Origin: Leadbettera azotonutricia ZAS-9
GTDB taxonomy: Bacteria > Spirochaetota > Spirochaetia > Treponematales > Breznakiellaceae
Direction of reading: 5' to 3'
Length of the DNA stretch: 64,000 nucleotides
Assembly (NCBI RefSeq): GCF_000214355.1
Contig: NC_015577.1
Coordinates: 3,277,389-3,341,388 of the forward strand
This document shows positions 62,365 to 64,000 of this stretch, in pieces. The position numbers and the translations under genes are program-made. The notes below the pieces were generated by a model, which was given only the letters and a program-made list of their open reading frames with translations, had not been told where the DNA came from and searched no databases. Within the stretch, counting starts at the first letter, position 1; each line of letters starts with the position of its first letter.

Positions 62365-62583
62365 ATGGAACTGGTTTATCTTATCGGCGCAGGCGTCGCG
62401 GTACTTACGGGCCTTGGAGCCGGCATTGGCATCGGCATTGCCACAAGCGGAACCGCGCAGGCAATTTCACGGCAGCCTGAGGCTTCGGGGAAGATCATGA
62501 CCGCATTCTTTCTGGGCATAGCCCTTGCGGAAGCCACCGCCATTTACGGTTTCGTTACCGCCATACTTTTGGTCACGAGATAG
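62365..62583 (+). CDS. atpE: F-type ATP synthase subunit c
   Basis: Two-helix rotor subunit of 72 residues with GIGIGIATSGTAQ in helix 1, the RQPE loop, and the ion-binding Glu in ALAEATAIYGF. The helix-1 Gln and the Ser next to Glu that bind sodium in Na+-type enzymes are replaced by Ile and Ala, which points to protons. AGGAGAG is the ribosome-binding site. Confidence 0.95.
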   Translation: MELVYLIGAGVAVLTGLGAGIGIGIATSGTAQAISRQPEASGKIMTAFFLGIALAEATAIYGFVTAILLVTR

Positions 62584-62592
62584 CGGCGCATT

Positions 62593-63102
62593 ATGATTGC
62601 CTTTTCTCTATCGACCTTCCTGATAACCATTGTCAATGTAGGGGTGCTCTTTTTTGTGCTGAGGGCTGTGCTCTTTAAACCGGTAACAAAGTTTATGGAA
62701 GATCGCTCTGCCAAAATAGCGGATGCCCTTGCGCAGTCCGAGAAGGAGAGGAATCAGGCCAAGGCCCTGCTTGCCCAGTACGAGGGGCAGCTCAAGAGCG
62801 CCGAATCCGAAGCAGTGGCGATCATACGCGCTGCCAAAGAGAATGCGCAGATTGAAGCAGACAGGATCATCGCCGAGGGCAGGCTGTCTGCAGAAAACAT
62901 ACTCGGCAATGCCAAAAAGCAGATTGAGGCCGAACAGCGCGCGGCCCTTGCGGAATTCCGCAAAGAGGCTGCAGAACTTGTGACCCTTGCGGCAGGCGGC
63001 CTGGTGAAAAGGGAATTCAAAGCAGACGATAATAAACAGTACGCAGAAATGCTGTTAAAAGAAGCTGCTGCCGGGCTTCCCTCGAGGATCGGGAAGAACT
63101 AG
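62593..63102 (+). CDS. atpF: F-type ATP synthase subunit b
   Basis: The 169-residue peripheral stalk protein has one N-terminal helix (FLITIVNVGVLFFVLRAVLF) and a long charged coiled coil (DALAQSEKERNQAKALLAQY). The last codon touches atpH. Confidence 0.95.
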   Translation: MIAFSLSTFLITIVNVGVLFFVLRAVLFKPVTKFMEDRSAKIADALAQSEKERNQAKALLAQYEGQLKSAESEAVAIIRAAKENAQIEADRIIAEGRLSAENILGNAKKQIEAEQRAALAEFRKEAAELVTLAAGGLVKREFKADDNKQYAEMLLKEAAAGLPSRIGKN

Positions 63103-63639
63103 ATGTTCAATCCGGAACGGTGGGCTGCGGCCTTCGTCAATTCCCTCGGCCCTGACTCGGGCGAAGGACTTGAAGCGCTTAAGGCAGTTTCTGCCTGGGT
63201 GAAGAAGCTCCCCGGTGCGGTCTTCGGCAGTTTTCAGGCTGAAAAAGTCAACAGCCTCGTGCTTGAAGCGGGGGCAAAGACCGGCGGAATTCATCCTGCC
63301 CTAAAAATGGCATCCCGTTTCGTTTCCCTCTTAATAAAAAGGAACATGTTCCGTCATATCGATTCGGTAATAAAAGAAGCAGAAAAACTATTGGATAAAG
63401 AACGGGGCGTACTTCGTGTTTTTGCCGAATCGGCCTTCCCGCTTGACGGCGAGACGGAAAAGCGCATTAGCGAAGAAGTCAGGCACAGCACAGGGGCAAA
63501 AGAAATACGCCTTGAAAAGAGTATCAATCCCGGACTCATTGGCGGGTACAGGCTGCGCATAGGGGACGAAATCATCGACGCCTCCATACGCTTACAGCTC
63601 AAGCTTATGGCCAACGATCTGGCCGCTGGAGGAAGCTAA
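63103..63639 (+). CDS. atpH: F-type ATP synthase subunit delta
   Basis: The 178-residue protein connects the stalk to the F1 head. Its C-terminal LIGGYRLRIGDEIIDASIRLQL is the family signature. It abuts atpF directly and overlaps the start of atpA (TAATG). Confidence 0.93.
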   Translation: MFNPERWAAAFVNSLGPDSGEGLEALKAVSAWVKKLPGAVFGSFQAEKVNSLVLEAGAKTGGIHPALKMASRFVSLLIKRNMFRHIDSVIKEAEKLLDKERGVLRVFAESAFPLDGETEKRISEEVRHSTGAKEIRLEKSINPGLIGGYRLRIGDEIIDASIRLQLKLMANDLAAGGS

Positions 63640-64000
63640 TGGCGAATTACGGAGACCTCACCAAGGTCCTGCAGGAACAAATAGAACACTGGGAAGGGCG
63701 CGCCTCTTCCGAATCCACAGGCTTCGTGGTGGAGGTAGGCGACTCGGTTGCCACCGTCTACGGCCTTACAAAAGCCATCTATGGCGAGCTTGTGGAATTC
63801 GCGTCCGGCGCTACAGGCATTGCCTTGAACCTTGAAGAAGACGGCGTGGGCGTTGTGCTCCTCTCGGGGGAAGACGGGGTCAAAGATGGCGAGGAAGTAA
63901 AAGGTTCCGGACGGGTAGTATCAGTGCCGTCGGGTTTGTCCCTCATGGGGCGGGTTGTGAATCCCCTGGGTGCCCCTGTGGACGGTAAAGGCCCGATACA
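63639..64000 (+). CDS. atpA: F-type ATP synthase subunit alpha, N-terminal part
   Basis: The first about 120 residues are in the window, cut off at the end. The N-terminal beta-barrel is seen with VEVGDSVATVYGL, ELVEFASGATGIALNLEEDGVGVVLL and SLMGRVVNPLGAPVDGKGPI. It shares one base with the atpH stop. Confidence 0.93.
   Translation, partial: MANYGDLTKVLQEQIEHWEGRASSESTGFVVEVGDSVATVYGLTKAIYGELVEFASGATGIALNLEEDGVGVVLLSGEDGVKDGEEVKGSGRVVSVPSGLSLMGRVVNPLGAPVDGKGPI

Overview
The window looks like a spirochete chromosome of the Treponema lineage, most likely one of the roughly 50 % GC, carbohydrate-rich treponemes of the termite-gut type. This is inferred from gene content: a TIGR03545/TIGR03546 pair, Rpn-type transposases, lipoproteins with loose lipoboxes, many ATP-driven sugar uptake genes, a Rex-controlled serine operon, and an F-type ATP synthase. 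No rRNA, tRNA, CRISPR array or prophage was recognised.

Layout. (1) 1-6.9 kb: the end of a Gx-transporter-like membrane protein, an EcfT-like membrane protein, then (after two Rpn-type transposase genes, one decayed) an FMN-binding extracytoplasmic protein, a type II NADH dehydrogenase with a membrane tail, a polyprenyl diphosphate synthase and an FAD synthetase. Together these resemble the flavin-based extracellular electron transfer locus known from Listeria and other Gram-positives. A hybrid sensor kinase follows (7-9.3 kb). (2) 9.3-18.1 kb, minus strand: a sugar operon with two ABC permeases, a binding protein, a zinc alcohol dehydrogenase, a UroD-like protein, a cupin isomerase-like protein and a putative glycosidase. 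(3) 18.6-26.6 kb: a second sugar or sugar-acid catabolic locus around a ROK regulator, with two TIM-barrel isomerases, a Gfo/Idh/MocA dehydrogenase, two zinc dehydrogenases, a pentulose-phosphate epimerase and an UlaG-like lactonase, followed by a PTS IIA protein. (4) 27-33.9 kb: a HEAT-repeat protein, a GH5 glycosidase, a frameshifted lytic transglycosylase, and a rex-serC-serA operon. (5) 33.9-38.8 kb: an intergenic region with a Rex operator and phased palindromes, a PIN toxin-antitoxin pair, enolase, and a divergent AraC(PocR)/UroD-like pair. (6) 38.9-48.6 kb: two secreted proteins, sbcCD, a repeated hairpin element, an amidohydrolase, and a decayed ABC exporter. (7) 48.8-59.3 kb: envelope genes (TIGR03545/03546, a TPR protein with a nuclease-fold-like tail, an Hsp70-like/LysM membrane protein, a lytic transglycosylase lipoprotein, ftsK). 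(8) 59.4-64 kb: a diguanylate cyclase, an RsbRD-like protein and the start of the atp operon (atpB-E-F-H-A).

The most interesting items are the flavin-based electron-transfer-like locus in a spirochete, the fusion of an Hsp70 substrate-binding fold to a membrane anchor and LysM, a set of palindromes spaced exactly 22 bp apart upstream of rex, and recurring promoters whose -10 box lies about 6 nt before the start codon (probable leaderless mRNAs). Several start codons were re-chosen from ribosome-binding sites or domain limits. Two proteins (rex and the 54-kb transglycosylase) appear to start at non-standard codons. All function calls come from reading the sequence; no database search was run.
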